A stretch of 64,000 nt of DNA from CALCKU01 sp964534845 (GTDB lineage Bacteria > Pseudomonadota > Alphaproteobacteria > Caulobacterales > Maricaulaceae): the NCBI GenBank assembly GCA_964534845.1, contig CAZHPV010000002.1, positions 1 to 64,000 of the forward strand, read 5' to 3'. A program made the translations under genes and the position numbers. The notes below the pieces were generated by a model. The model saw only the letters and a list, made by a program, of their open reading frames with translations, did no database searches and was not told the origin of the DNA. This document shows positions 26,488 to 34,715 of this stretch, piece after piece (the stretch's first letter is position 1; each line of letters opens with the position of its first letter).

Positions 26488-26502
26488 TTAACGATAGTTT
26501 AA
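26488..26502. promoter_or_regulatory. CtrA-like box upstream of the BON lipoprotein
   Basis: TTAACGATAGTTTAA fits TTAA-N7-TTAA, about 100 bases upstream of the BON lipoprotein start. The second half-site is TTAAT rather than TTAAC, so it is weaker than the 17436 site. Confidence 0.35.
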
Positions 26503-26509
26503 TCTGTAT

Positions 26510-26905
26510 TTAATGTGGCCGCCAAAGATCGATATAATGGGTCGGTTTGCCCCAAAAACGGCCTGTGATAAAGACAGCGTCATATCTATGGGCGAGTTTT
26601 TGGGCAAATCGGTGCCGAGATATGAATATTTCCGAAGCTTTTACGATACGGCTTTTAGTGCGCGGCGTGAGACTATCTTGGGCCAGCGAAAGTGTGGGGC
26701 GTTTCTTCACTTCGGTGAAAACTAAAATTCCGCCCTTTTGGGCGATAATATCAATTTCACCATGGCGGGTTTTAAAGCGCTGTCTTAATATTTTATAGCC
26801 TTTCAGACGCAGATAAAGTGCGGCGTAATGCTCGGCTTTTCGTCCCACGCTTTCAGCAATTTGTCGCTTGTTCTGTGGGGTTTTTGGGCTGTGCTTCTTA
26901 GTCAT
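26510..26905 (-). CDS. YraN/UPF0102 nuclease-fold protein
   Basis: 131 residues from the ATG at 26905, which overlaps the end of rsmI by 8 bases; the frame is open to 26977. The core matches UPF0102: GRKAEHYAALYLRLKGYKIL, then HGEIDIIAQKGGILVFTEVKKR, which carries the restriction-endonuclease-like D...ExK residues. Cellular function is not established. It is part of the usual rsmI-yraN pair. Confidence 0.92.
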   Translation of the reverse strand: MTKKHSPKTPQNKRQIAESVGRKAEHYAALYLRLKGYKILRQRFKTRHGEIDIIAQKGGILVFTEVKKRPTLSLAQDSLTPRTKSRIVKASEIFISRHRFAQKLAHRYDAVFITGRFWGKPTHYIDLWRPH

Positions 26906-27770
26906 CTGACTGCATTTGAAGCGCGCGTTGATAGACATCGCGTTTCGTCCAAAACGAAAGCTCGGCGATATGGGCACTGGCTCGTTTTAGACCCATTTCA
27001 CCCGAGAGGTCTTTTAGCGCTTTGTCTATCTGTTCGGGCGGCCATTTTTCCCGCGCCCGGGCGGGCGCGACACAGATAACAATCTCACCGCGCGGCGGGT
27101 TTTCGCGTACACTCTGTAATAAGTCGGAAAGAGGCCCTCTACGGATTTCTTCATAGGTCTTGGTTAATTCTCGAGACACGCTTGCCGCTCTGTTACCCAA
27201 AACCTGCTCCATGTCAGACAGTGAAGCCAGAATACGCGGGCCGGTTTCAAAGAAAATCAATGTCGAAGCCGATGATGTAAGCGTTTCAAGTTGACGTTTT
27301 CTTGCCGCCGATTTTACGGGTAAAAACCCGCAAAATGTGAAGCTATCTGACGGTAGCCCGGCTGTTACAAGAGCCGCTAATACGGCGCTAGCACCGGGCA
27401 GGGGAATAACAGGGAGGTCCGCTTGAACAGCGGCCCGAACAAGTTTGAAGCCCGGGTCTGATATGAGCGGTGTGCCCGCATCACTTATCAGGGCCAGTGC
27501 GCGCCCAGCCTGTAAAGCTTTGATGATAGAGGGTAATTTTTTTGCCACATTATGGTCATGATAGGCCGTTAGAGGGGTTTTTATGTCATATGCATTTAGT
27601 AGTTTGCGGCTTTGGCGGGTGTCTTCAGCCAGAATTTCATCCACAGTGCCCAATATATCAAGGGCTCTGAGTGTGATATCGCGTAAATTCCCGATAGGGG
27701 TAGCCACAATATATAAATGTCCGGGTCGTGACTGCGATGGAACCGTACTAAAGGATTGCTTATCTTTCAT
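26898..27770 (-). CDS. rsmI: 16S rRNA (cytidine1402-2'-O)-methyltransferase
   Basis: 290 residues from the ATG at 27770 (a GTG at 27791 is the alternative). YIVATPIGNLRDITLRAL at the start of the domain, LAEDTRQSRKLL, ALISDAGTPLISDPG and PLPGASAVLAAL are diagnostic of the tetrapyrrole-methylase-fold RsmI. It methylates the ribose of C1402 at the ribosomal P site. It overlaps yraN and is divergent from an LpoA-like gene, a conserved arrangement. Confidence 0.97.
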   Translation of the reverse strand: MKDKQSFSTVPSQSRPGHLYIVATPIGNLRDITLRALDILGTVDEILAEDTRQSRKLLNAYDIKTPLTAYHDHNVAKKLPSIIKALQAGRALALISDAGTPLISDPGFKLVRAAVQADLPVIPLPGASAVLAALVTAGLPSDSFTFCGFLPVKSAARKRQLETLTSSASTLIFFETGPRILASLSDMEQVLGNRAASVSRELTKTYEEIRRGPLSDLLQSVRENPPRGEIVICVAPARAREKWPPEQIDKALKDLSGEMGLKRASAHIAELSFWTKRDVYQRALQMQSDD

Positions 27771-27888
27771 CTGACTTATAGAGTCTGTCACGAGAGTCGT
27801 TTCTGGTCTGGTCTGGGTTTAATCTTGGGTTTGGCCAGAGTTTAATCTGAACCAAGCTTAGGATTACAGGTTTAAGGGTAATATATCT

Positions 27889-29316
27889 ATGGCTAATTTT
27901 AAAGCATTTGACCACGGTCTTGATAAAAGAGGGTCTGACTTACAGGCCTATTTAAAAGGTCGTTCCGGCACGCTTCGGGCTCTCTGTTTGGGCGGGGTGA
28001 TGATGTTGGCGGCGTGCGAGACGACGGATGTGCAGCGCCAAACCCAAATACCGACTCCGGTCTCGACGGCCCCGCAATTGCCCAATTTACCACAATTACC
28101 CCAAGAACAAACCCGCCCGCAAAACCCATCATCTGCCGAAACGGCTCAAGTCAATAAAGAACCAGAGCTAGCACCCCAATCCTTCGTTAAGCGAGATGGT
28201 ATTACACCGCCCCATATGGCCGGGCGTGATATAAAACGCATGGCCGTGATTCTGCCTTTTTCCGCGAAATCAGAGCGCTTGCGCGCCGAGGCTGCCTCTA
28301 TGTTTCGCGCAGCAGAGCTCGCCGTATTTAACCGCCCGGATGCCGATACATTATTAGTAGCCCTTGATAGCCAAGGCACGGAACAAGGGGCAAGACAAGC
28401 GGTTCAAAGTGCCGTGCGCTCAGGGGTTGATGTAATTTTGGGACCTGTACTTTCGAAATCTGTAGCGGCTGCGGGCCGCGAAGCGCGCCGGGCCAATATT
28501 CCTGTAATCGCATTTTCAACAGATCAGAAAGTTGCGGGTAATGGTACATATTTACTGAGCTTTCCACCGGAAGCCGAAGTACGCCGTGTGATAGATTATG
28601 CGCGTTCTACAGGTATTAGCCGCTTTGCCTTTTTAGGGCCTGACAACCGATATGGACGACGGGTTTTTTCTGAATATGACAGCCATATTGGCAGAACGGG
28701 CGGAGAGTTGACGGCCAGCGAAAGTTATAAGGGTAATGATATTACGGTCATGGATGCACCTGTGCGGCGTCTCTCAGCGGCCTTTAAGGAGGTCGAGGAC
28801 GCAAATGAATTAAAAGAAGAAGAAGGTCTGCCGCCTGACCCTCTGGCTTTCGAGGCCATTATTTTGCCCGAAGGGGGCACAGCTCTGCGCTCTCTTGCGC
28901 CCTTAATGTTGTATTATGAAGACGGGATTTCCGAGGTGCAATTTTTAGGCACCGGCCTGTGGAACAGAGAGGAAACCGTGAGAGAACCCGCCTTGAATGG
29001 CGGCCTTTTTGCCGGCCCTGATAAAGACGCGCAACGCGGATTTCTACTTGATTATGACCGCTCTTACGGGGAAGAACCGTCCCGACTGGCCTCTCTGGCC
29101 TATGACGCTGTAAATTTCGGCGTTTTTGTCGCTGATGGTGATCCGCGAGGTCGACGCGCGCGCGCAGAAGACCCGCAAGGGTTTTACGGAAGTGACGGGC
29201 TTGTCCGTTTTAATGCGGACGGGACACCAGACCGCGGTCTGGCGGTTTATCAGATTAAAAATGGCCGTTTCGTGGTTGTCGATCCAGCGCCGCGCCAAAG
29301 CTCGGGCGGGTTTTAA
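27889..29316 (+). CDS. LpoA-like penicillin-binding protein activator
   Basis: A 475-residue lipoprotein (MMLAAC, Cys about 43) with a Pro/Gln linker, then a type I periplasmic-binding-protein fold (MAVILPFSAKSERLRAEAASMFRAAELAV, VDVILGPVLSKSVAAAGREARRANIPVIAFS, ISRFAFLGPDNRYGR). LpoA-family proteins sit in the outer membrane and activate peptidoglycan synthase PBP1A in gammaproteobacteria; in alphaproteobacteria the role is inferred. The divergent rsmI/yraN context supports the assignment. Confidence 0.85.
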   Translation: MANFKAFDHGLDKRGSDLQAYLKGRSGTLRALCLGGVMMLAACETTDVQRQTQIPTPVSTAPQLPNLPQLPQEQTRPQNPSSAETAQVNKEPELAPQSFVKRDGITPPHMAGRDIKRMAVILPFSAKSERLRAEAASMFRAAELAVFNRPDADTLLVALDSQGTEQGARQAVQSAVRSGVDVILGPVLSKSVAAAGREARRANIPVIAFSTDQKVAGNGTYLLSFPPEAEVRRVIDYARSTGISRFAFLGPDNRYGRRVFSEYDSHIGRTGGELTASESYKGNDITVMDAPVRRLSAAFKEVEDANELKEEEGLPPDPLAFEAIILPEGGTALRSLAPLMLYYEDGISEVQFLGTGLWNREETVREPALNGGLFAGPDKDAQRGFLLDYDRSYGEEPSRLASLAYDAVNFGVFVADGDPRGRRARAEDPQGFYGSDGLVRFNADGTPDRGLAVYQIKNGRFVVVDPAPRQSSGGF

Positions 29317-29364
29317 GGCGCGTTGCACGGTCGGTGTTGCCCATTAGGACAACCACTCTATGGT

Positions 29365-30528
29365 TTAGGCGCCTAGCAGTTTTTGTGTCAGATAATCTAA
29401 TACAAGACGGCCTGACTGCGTCGCGCTCAAGCGTCCCTCTTTAATGGCCAACATGCCCTGATTTATGAAATCCTGTAAGATATTTTCCGGTAAGTCGTGG
29501 CCTGATAACGCAGCGTATCGCGATAAGGATATGCCCTCATTTATACGAAGGCCCATGAGTAGATATTCCTCGGCCCACTCTAGCGGGGATAGTTCTGTCG
29601 TGTTTTGAATATCCGGACTGCCGGACCGATGGGCGTTGATGTAATTATCGGGTGTCATGGGGGCAATCGTGGCAAAGCGTTTGGTCTTTAACGTTAAGCG
29701 GCCATGGGCGCCCGGGCCAACACCAACATAATCTCCGCCTTGCCAGTAATTCAGATTATGGCGTGCACGGTGGGCTGGCTTTGCGAAATTGGACACTTCA
29801 TAATGCTCAAACCCCTGTTTTGTAAGTCTTTGGGTGATATACTCAAAATAAGCGGCACTCGTCTCAGGGCTTACGGCTTGGTTTTCTCCGCGCTTGAGGG
29901 CTTTATCAAAGGCCGTTCCGTCTTCAATCGTCAATTGATAGGTCGAAATATGGTCGAGCGCATAAGATAAAGCCGTATCAAGGTCATGACTGAGTATGGA
30001 TAGGGATTGGTTGCTTACGCCAAATATAAGATCCAAAGACAGGGAGCCAAAAATGTCACGCGCGCCTTGAAGGGCGGCGTTGGCCATATTGGCATCATGA
30101 TTGCGACCCAGACGCTTTAATATGTCATCATCAAAACTTTGCACACCCAATGAGAGCCGATTAATGCCAGCTTGGTTATAGGCTTGCCATTTTGGTTCGT
30201 CATAATCTGACGGATTGGCTTCAAGCGCAATTTCTATAGCGTTTTCAGGACCAGAAGGCTGAGCGGGCCATAATTTTTTGACGTGCGAGAGAAGGGTATG
30301 AATATTTTCAGGGCTCATCAATGAAGGCGTTCCCCCGCCAAAATGTATAGAGCTTATTTGCCTTGGCCCGCTCCAGTCGCGCCAGCGCTGCAAATCTTTC
30401 AATATCGCCGCAAAAAGGTTTGGCTGGTTCCGGGTCTTATAGACGTTGAAATCACAATAGGGACAAATGCGCGTGCAAAAAGGCCAGTGTATATAAATGG
30501 CAATATTTTGAGGATCAGGCGCGGTCAT
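29365..30528 (-). CDS. hemW: Heme chaperone HemW (radical SAM)
   Basis: 387 residues from the ATG at 30528, inside the end of rdgB (14-base overlap). The radical-SAM motif Cys18-x3-Cys22-x2-Cys25 (CTRICPYC) is followed by SSIHFGGGTPSLM and LSLGVQSFDD. HemW-type proteins, long annotated as oxygen-independent coproporphyrinogen oxidase, deliver heme to respiratory enzymes. Operon rph-rdgB-hemW is common in alphaproteobacteria. Confidence 0.95.
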   Translation of the reverse strand: MTAPDPQNIAIYIHWPFCTRICPYCDFNVYKTRNQPNLFAAILKDLQRWRDWSGPRQISSIHFGGGTPSLMSPENIHTLLSHVKKLWPAQPSGPENAIEIALEANPSDYDEPKWQAYNQAGINRLSLGVQSFDDDILKRLGRNHDANMANAALQGARDIFGSLSLDLIFGVSNQSLSILSHDLDTALSYALDHISTYQLTIEDGTAFDKALKRGENQAVSPETSAAYFEYITQRLTKQGFEHYEVSNFAKPAHRARHNLNYWQGGDYVGVGPGAHGRLTLKTKRFATIAPMTPDNYINAHRSGSPDIQNTTELSPLEWAEEYLLMGLRINEGISLSRYAALSGHDLPENILQDFINQGMLAIKEGRLSATQSGRLVLDYLTQKLLGA

Positions 30529-31162
30529 CTCTAAAATGGTCTTTGATAAATTTTGTAAACGCCTCTGCACGGTGGGATTTTGCGTGTTTGGTCTCCGGCT
30601 CTATTTCAGCGAATGTAAGCCTGTCGCCACGTGCCTGAAAAACCGCGTCATAGCCAAAGCCCTTATCGCCGCGCGGGGGCCAGACAATTTCACCTTCAAC
30701 CTTGCCCTCATAGATAAAAGTCTCACCATTTGGTAGCGCTAGACAGAGTGCGCAGATAAAGCGGGCTGAACGGTCGGGCTTATTACCAATTTGGTCATTG
30801 ACATGCCACATGGCCATATCGAAATCGCGTCCGCCGCCCTCAAATGAGGGTTTCTCAGCCCAGCGGGCGGCATAAATACCCGGCGCACCGTCCAAGGCAT
30901 CAACTGCCAGACCGCTATCATCAGACAATGCGGGCAGGCCTGAGACGGTGGCCGCCGCTACGGCTTTCAGGCGGGCATTGCCGGCAAAGCTGGTTTCTGT
31001 TTCCTCGGGCTCAGCCAAGTTTAATTCAGCTGCGCTCTGGGTCTTAAAGCCGTATGGCGTAAGCAGATCACGAATTTCCTGCACCTTCCCTTGATTATGG
31101 GAGGCAACGACCAAGGTAGAATAGCCTTGGAGGACAGAGTTTGTTTTTAGAAAATCCGACAT
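30515..31162 (-). CDS. rdgB: Non-canonical purine NTP pyrophosphatase
   Basis: 215 residues from the ATG at 31162; the frame extends to 31225 but would overlap rph by 34 bases. SHNQGKVQEIRDLL (substrate loop), LSDDSGLAVDALDGAPGIYAARW and PPRGDKGFGYDAVF are the Ham1/RdgB motifs. It hydrolyses dITP, XTP and similar damaged nucleotides. It is 29 bases downstream of rph. Confidence 0.96.
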   Translation of the reverse strand: MSDFLKTNSVLQGYSTLVVASHNQGKVQEIRDLLTPYGFKTQSAAELNLAEPEETETSFAGNARLKAVAAATVSGLPALSDDSGLAVDALDGAPGIYAARWAEKPSFEGGGRDFDMAMWHVNDQIGNKPDRSARFICALCLALPNGETFIYEGKVEGEIVWPPRGDKGFGYDAVFQARGDRLTFAEIEPETKHAKSHRAEAFTKFIKDHFRDDRA

Positions 31163-31191
31163 AGTGACATGTTTTGGCGCTTCGGGCTTTG

Positions 31192-31908
31192 TTAGCTTTT
31201 TAAGGCTTGGGCTTGCAGTGCGCAAATCTGGCCAATCCCTTTACCGGCCAGCCGCATGAGCTCAGCCATTTGATCGGGGCTAAAGGGTGTGTCCTCAGCG
31301 CTGGCCTGAACCTCGATAACGCCGCCTTGTTCTGTTAAAACGAAATTGGCGTCTGCCTGTGCGGCACTATCCTCGACATATTCCAGATCCAGCCGACATT
31401 CGCCCTCAACAATACCACATGATACAGCCGCCATTTTATCCGTGACAGGATTTTTGGTAATTTTTCCTTGTTTAACCAGACTTTCGCAAGCTTGGTAGAG
31501 CGCGACCCAGGCCCCTGAAATACTGGCTGTGCGGGTGCCGCCATCCGCTTGCATGACATCACAATCTATTATAATTTGTCTTTCCCCTAAAATTTCAAGG
31601 TTAATCACGGCGCGCAAAGACCGACCAATAAGGCGTTGAATTTCAACCGTCCGCCCGCCTTGTTTTCCGCGGGCCGCTTCGCGACTATTTCGCGAATGTG
31701 TGGACCTTGGCAACATACCATATTCTGCTGTGACCCAACCCTTGCCCGAGCCTTTCATCCAGCGAGGGACGTTTTCGTCGATGCTGGCTGTGCATAAAAC
31801 ATGGGTATCACCGAATTTAACAAGACATGACCCTTCGGCATATTTTGAGGCCCCGGGATCAAAACTGACTGGGCGAAGTGAGTCGGTGGCACGATTTTGA
31901 GGGCGCAT
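31192..31908 (-). CDS. rph: Ribonuclease PH
   Basis: 238 residues, full length, with AAAGGA before the ATG. RPVSFDPGASKYAEGSCLVKFGDTHVLC, GWVTAEYGMLPRSTHSR, QRLIGRSLRAV and IDCDVMQADGGTRTASISGA are the family blocks, including the phosphate- and metal-binding residues. It trims tRNA 3' ends phosphorolytically. First gene of rph-rdgB-hemW. Confidence 0.98.
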   Translation of the reverse strand: MRPQNRATDSLRPVSFDPGASKYAEGSCLVKFGDTHVLCTASIDENVPRWMKGSGKGWVTAEYGMLPRSTHSRNSREAARGKQGGRTVEIQRLIGRSLRAVINLEILGERQIIIDCDVMQADGGTRTASISGAWVALYQACESLVKQGKITKNPVTDKMAAVSCGIVEGECRLDLEYVEDSAAQADANFVLTEQGGVIEVQASAEDTPFSPDQMAELMRLAGKGIGQICALQAQALKS

Positions 31909-31990
31909 AGGTTTTCCTTTAAATAAGATGGAGTCTTAAAGGGCTATTTGACTCTTTTCGTCAAGCCTTCGTGCAAGATAAATTTAGGCA

Positions 31991-32020
31991 AAAGAAAACC
32001 CCGCTACACAGGCGGGGTTT
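31991..32020 (-). terminator. Terminator of ctrA
   Basis: On the minus strand AAACCCCGC (32020-32012), loop of 7, GCGGGGTTT (32004-31996), then TCTTTT. It lies 22 bases beyond the ctrA stop. Confidence 0.9.
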
Positions 32021-32041
32021 GGCGTTGGAATTTAAAACCAA

Positions 32042-32737
32042 TTAGGCTGTTAATTTGTCCCGTGCGGGTTCACGTAGAACATATCCTCGTCCCCAGACGG
32101 TCTCGATATAGTGCTCGCCCCCTGTTGCAGCGGCCAATTTCTTGCGTAGCTTACAAATAAAGACATCGATAATTTTAAGCTCTGGCTCGTCCATACCGCC
32201 GTAAAGGTGGTTAAGGAACATTTCCTTGGTCAGGGTTGAGCCTTTGCGAAGAGATAAAAGCTCAAGCATTTGATATTCTTTACCGGTAAGATGTACGCGG
32301 TGCTCGGCAACTTCTACCGTCTTGGCATCCAGATTAACGGCGATATCGCCTGTTGTAATAATGGATTGTGAATGACCTTTGGACCGGCGAACCACGGCGT
32401 GGATACGCGCGACAAGTTCGTCTTTATGGAAAGGCTTGGTCATATAGTCATCTGCGCCAGTTCCCAGACCTCTTACTTTGGTTTCGATATCCGACGTACC
32501 GGATAGAATAAAGATTGGTGTGTTGACTTTAGCCAGACGCAACATTTTAAGGACTTCAAAACCCGGCATATCGGGTAGGTTCAAGTCAAGCAGAATGATA
32601 TCATAATCATAAAGCTTGCCTAAATCGACACCCTCTTCACCTAAATCGGTGGTATAGACATTAAAACCCTCAGACTTGAGCATCAATTCGATGCCCTGCG
32701 CTGTAGCACTATCGTCCTCGATCAGAAGAACACGCAT
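32042..32737 (-). CDS. ctrA: Cell-cycle response regulator CtrA
   Basis: 231 residues, the Caulobacter length, starting at the ATG at 32737 with AGGAGG upstream. The receiver opens MRVLLIEDDSATAQGIELMLKSEGFNVYTTD with phosphoacceptor Asp51 (ILLDLNLPD); the OmpR-type winged helix contains LTGKEYQMLELLSLRKGSTLTKEMFLNHLYGG and IIDVFICKLRKKL. CtrA controls replication origin firing, division, motility and envelope genes through TTAA-N7-TTAA boxes. The C-terminus ends KLTA rather than the AA degron of Caulobacter. Confidence 0.97.
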   Translation of the reverse strand: MRVLLIEDDSATAQGIELMLKSEGFNVYTTDLGEEGVDLGKLYDYDIILLDLNLPDMPGFEVLKMLRLAKVNTPIFILSGTSDIETKVRGLGTGADDYMTKPFHKDELVARIHAVVRRSKGHSQSIITTGDIAVNLDAKTVEVAEHRVHLTGKEYQMLELLSLRKGSTLTKEMFLNHLYGGMDEPELKIIDVFICKLRKKLAAATGGEHYIETVWGRGYVLREPARDKLTA

Positions 32738-32978
32738 ATAATCCCCTCCTAGGCGAATCATTATCCCGTAGCTAACGAAATATAGTTAACGGAACCTATG
32801 GCTTACGTGAATCCCGTAAATCAAATGTTAACAATAATTCGCGTTTTTTAATTGTTTTCATGATTTGGACCCGAAATGAACATTTTTTTTTCAAATCTTT
32901 ACGGGACCGTAAGCATAATCCGGTAAAACCAGCCTCAAGAACGGAAAAATCCGTCTATTTTGGGTTAGGTGAACTATT
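32738..32978. promoter_or_regulatory. ctrA promoter region with GANTC sites
   Basis: Divergent region between ctrA (-) and a coiled-coil gene (+). GAATC at 32755-32759 and 32809-32813 are CcrM methylation sites, the type that times ctrA transcription in Caulobacter. TTAAC half-sites at 32786-32790 and 32828-32832 may mediate autoregulation. The rest is AT-rich with a T-run near 32885. Confidence 0.55.
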
Positions 32979-33350
32979 ATGAACCATTCTATGGAAAAAT
33001 CAGTCCGACAAACGCGATTTGCGATTGAGGACTTACAGAGACGTATTTCAGTTTTAGAGGCAACACGTCAAGATCTGGAAAAACAAATTCGTAAACTTAA
33101 TGAAAGCGTGCCAGAGGACCGTGTCGATCCGAATGAGCAGCGCGAAGGCTATGTGGCTTACGGATCTTATGCGCAGTCTGTTATATCGCGTAAAGACAAT
33201 ATTCGCTCTTCTTTGGAAGATGTCGCCGTCCAGCATATGGATTTGGCGGGAGAACTCAGGGATGCAATGGACATGCTTGACAGTTTTGAGCGCCTCCGTG
33301 CCCGTCAAATGGCGGAAAAAGCTGAAAAAGCCCTGCGCAAGCGGGCTTAA
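32979..33350 (+). CDS. Coiled-coil protein, possibly FliJ-like
   Basis: 123 residues, nearly all charged helix with heptad patterns (RQTRFAIEDLQRRISVLEATRQDLEKQIRKL; ELRDAMDMLDSFERLRARQMAEKAEKALRKR). The size and layout recall FliJ, the flagellar export chaperone/stalk protein, but no other flagellar gene is here and similarity is weak, so the name is tentative. It is divergent from ctrA. Confidence 0.6.
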   Translation: MNHSMEKSVRQTRFAIEDLQRRISVLEATRQDLEKQIRKLNESVPEDRVDPNEQREGYVAYGSYAQSVISRKDNIRSSLEDVAVQHMDLAGELRDAMDMLDSFERLRARQMAEKAEKALRKRA

Positions 33351-33645
33351 TTTATACGCGGCCTCATTATCGGGCTATGCGCCCGATAGGGATGGCTCAG
33401 TATAGAGTAGGGTGTTATAGGCCAAGCAATGGCCTATAGCTTTCCAATCCACTAAAGTTCTCGCGTGCCGCTTAAGACGGTGTGCCGCGCTACGGATATG
33501 TAAATATTCGTTAGGGCTGATGCCGTGCGAGTAGTTTGACCCCAAAATAAAAACCGGAACCCTGTTATGGGCTCCGGTTTGGCTATTATATTTAGGGGAA
33601 TATAATAGCGCTTCATCAGGCGGCATTTGGAGGGGGGAGCCGGAC
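33351..33645. other. Hairpin-rich intergenic region
   Basis: 295 bases without a supported gene but with four hairpins: TATCGGGC/GCCCGATA at 33368-33388; TATAGGCC/GGCCTATA at 33416-33438; an 11-bp stem with one wobble at 33552-33579; and CTATTATATT/AATATAATAG at 33583-33608. The third is followed on the minus strand by a T-rich TTTTATTTT and is probably the terminator of the EF-hand/sigma operon. The first two may end the plus-strand coiled-coil gene or mark a structured RNA. Confidence 0.6.
33552..33579 (-). terminator. Terminator of the EF-hand/sigma operon
   Basis: Minus strand AACCGGAGCCC (33579-33569), loop ATAACA, GGGTTCCGGTT (33562-33552), then TTTATTTT. One G-U pair in an otherwise perfect 11-bp stem. 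Confidence 0.8.
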
Positions 33646-34035
33646 CTAATTCGTGTTTTCTACCCAATCATAAATATCAGAGATACCTAACTCTAACGCG
33701 GCTTCTTGCCAGACATTACTTTGGTCTGTTTGGGTTGTGCCGAACTGCGTTAGCGCGATAACGCCTAAGCTAAAGGCGCAAACTAATCCTGCTGCCCATT
33801 TCATTTTAAAGGGTGCGCGATCATTTTGTGCATGCGGTATTGCCTGATGACCCACGCTGCTAATTGCTCCGGTGCTGTCCGTAGCTATGTCTTGCGGGGT
33901 TTGTTTAGCCATTTTCAGAATACGGTTTTGTAAAAGATCGGACGGGCTTGCCGGGCTGTAACCTTTCAGGCGTGCCTGCAAATCCTTATCGCTCATGTGA
34001 GGAGAGTTTTCTGGCAAGGAATTATCAGAGGTCAT
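33646..34035 (-). CDS. Putative anti-sigma factor, single-pass membrane protein
   Basis: 129 residues overlapping the sigma factor gene by four bases. A cytoplasmic N-terminal half of about 75 residues (DLQARLKGYSPASPSDLLQNRILKMA) is followed by one membrane helix (WAAGLVCAFSLGVIALTQF, about 84-102) and a short outer tail. No zinc-binding HxxxCxxC is present. The assignment rests on coupling to an ECF sigma gene and on topology, not on clear family similarity. Confidence 0.65.
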   Translation of the reverse strand: MTSDNSLPENSPHMSDKDLQARLKGYSPASPSDLLQNRILKMAKQTPQDIATDSTGAISSVGHQAIPHAQNDRAPFKMKWAAGLVCAFSLGVIALTQFGTTQTDQSNVWQEAALELGISDIYDWVENTN

Positions 34036-34715
34036 GGCGTTAGGCCTTCCGGTTTAGGTGTCAGTCCGTCCTTAATGTAGGACGCGGCCTGCGTGTTTAA
34101 CTTTGTTTTTAAGGCTTTTTTCCCGCGCATAAGCAGGGATTCATACGCGCTTTCTGAAATATCCATAATCTGTGCGCCTTCTTTCTGGCTTACGCCGTCA
34201 TAGAAACTCAGCACGATAGCCGTGCGTTGTCGGGGTTGTAAGTCCGCGAGCGCTCGCTTGACTTGGGCTGCGTTTTCATTTGCCATCAGCCCGTCAACAG
34301 CATTTGAGGCTGTATCGGCCATTTCCGGCAGGGTACCCGGAAAAGAGGGCCCGTGCTTTTTGAGAATATCCAGACAGGCATTTTTCGTGGCCCGACGCAT
34401 CCATGTAATGAGTTTGGCTTTTCCCGGTACCCAATTCGGGGCCATTTTCCAGGTCTTGAGGAATACGGTCTGGCAGACATCTTCTGCCATCACCGGGTCG
34501 CCTAACATATAGGCCGCATGTGCGTGTAATTTATGCATATGTCGATCCATTAATGTCTTTAAAGCCGCCTCAGACCCGGCCCGAAGGCCGGCGAGAACAT
34601 CCGCATCAGGATCAATAAGCGTATCCTGAGGCCCTGATGCGGGTTTATTGAGGCTAACAAGTTTGATGTTACTGGCCCCGCTTCTTTTTCTTGCCGCGGC
34701 GCTTCTTACCTTCAC
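34032..34715 (-). CDS. ECF RNA polymerase sigma factor
   Basis: 227 residues from a GTG at 34715, which overlaps the EF-hand gene by 47 bases; no other in-frame start precedes region 2. Region 2 includes MLGDPVMAEDVCQTVFLKTWK and ITWMRRATKNACLDILKK; region 4 is LQPRQRTAIVLSFYDGVSQKEGAQIMDISESAYESLLMRGKKAL. It probably directs transcription of a stress or envelope regulon, restrained by the downstream membrane protein. Operon: EF-hand protein, sigma, putative anti-sigma. Confidence 0.92.
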   Translation of the reverse strand: MKVRSAAARKRSGASNIKLVSLNKPASGPQDTLIDPDADVLAGLRAGSEAALKTLMDRHMHKLHAHAAYMLGDPVMAEDVCQTVFLKTWKMAPNWVPGKAKLITWMRRATKNACLDILKKHGPSFPGTLPEMADTASNAVDGLMANENAAQVKRALADLQPRQRTAIVLSFYDGVSQKEGAQIMDISESAYESLLMRGKKALKTKLNTQAASYIKDGLTPKPEGLTP

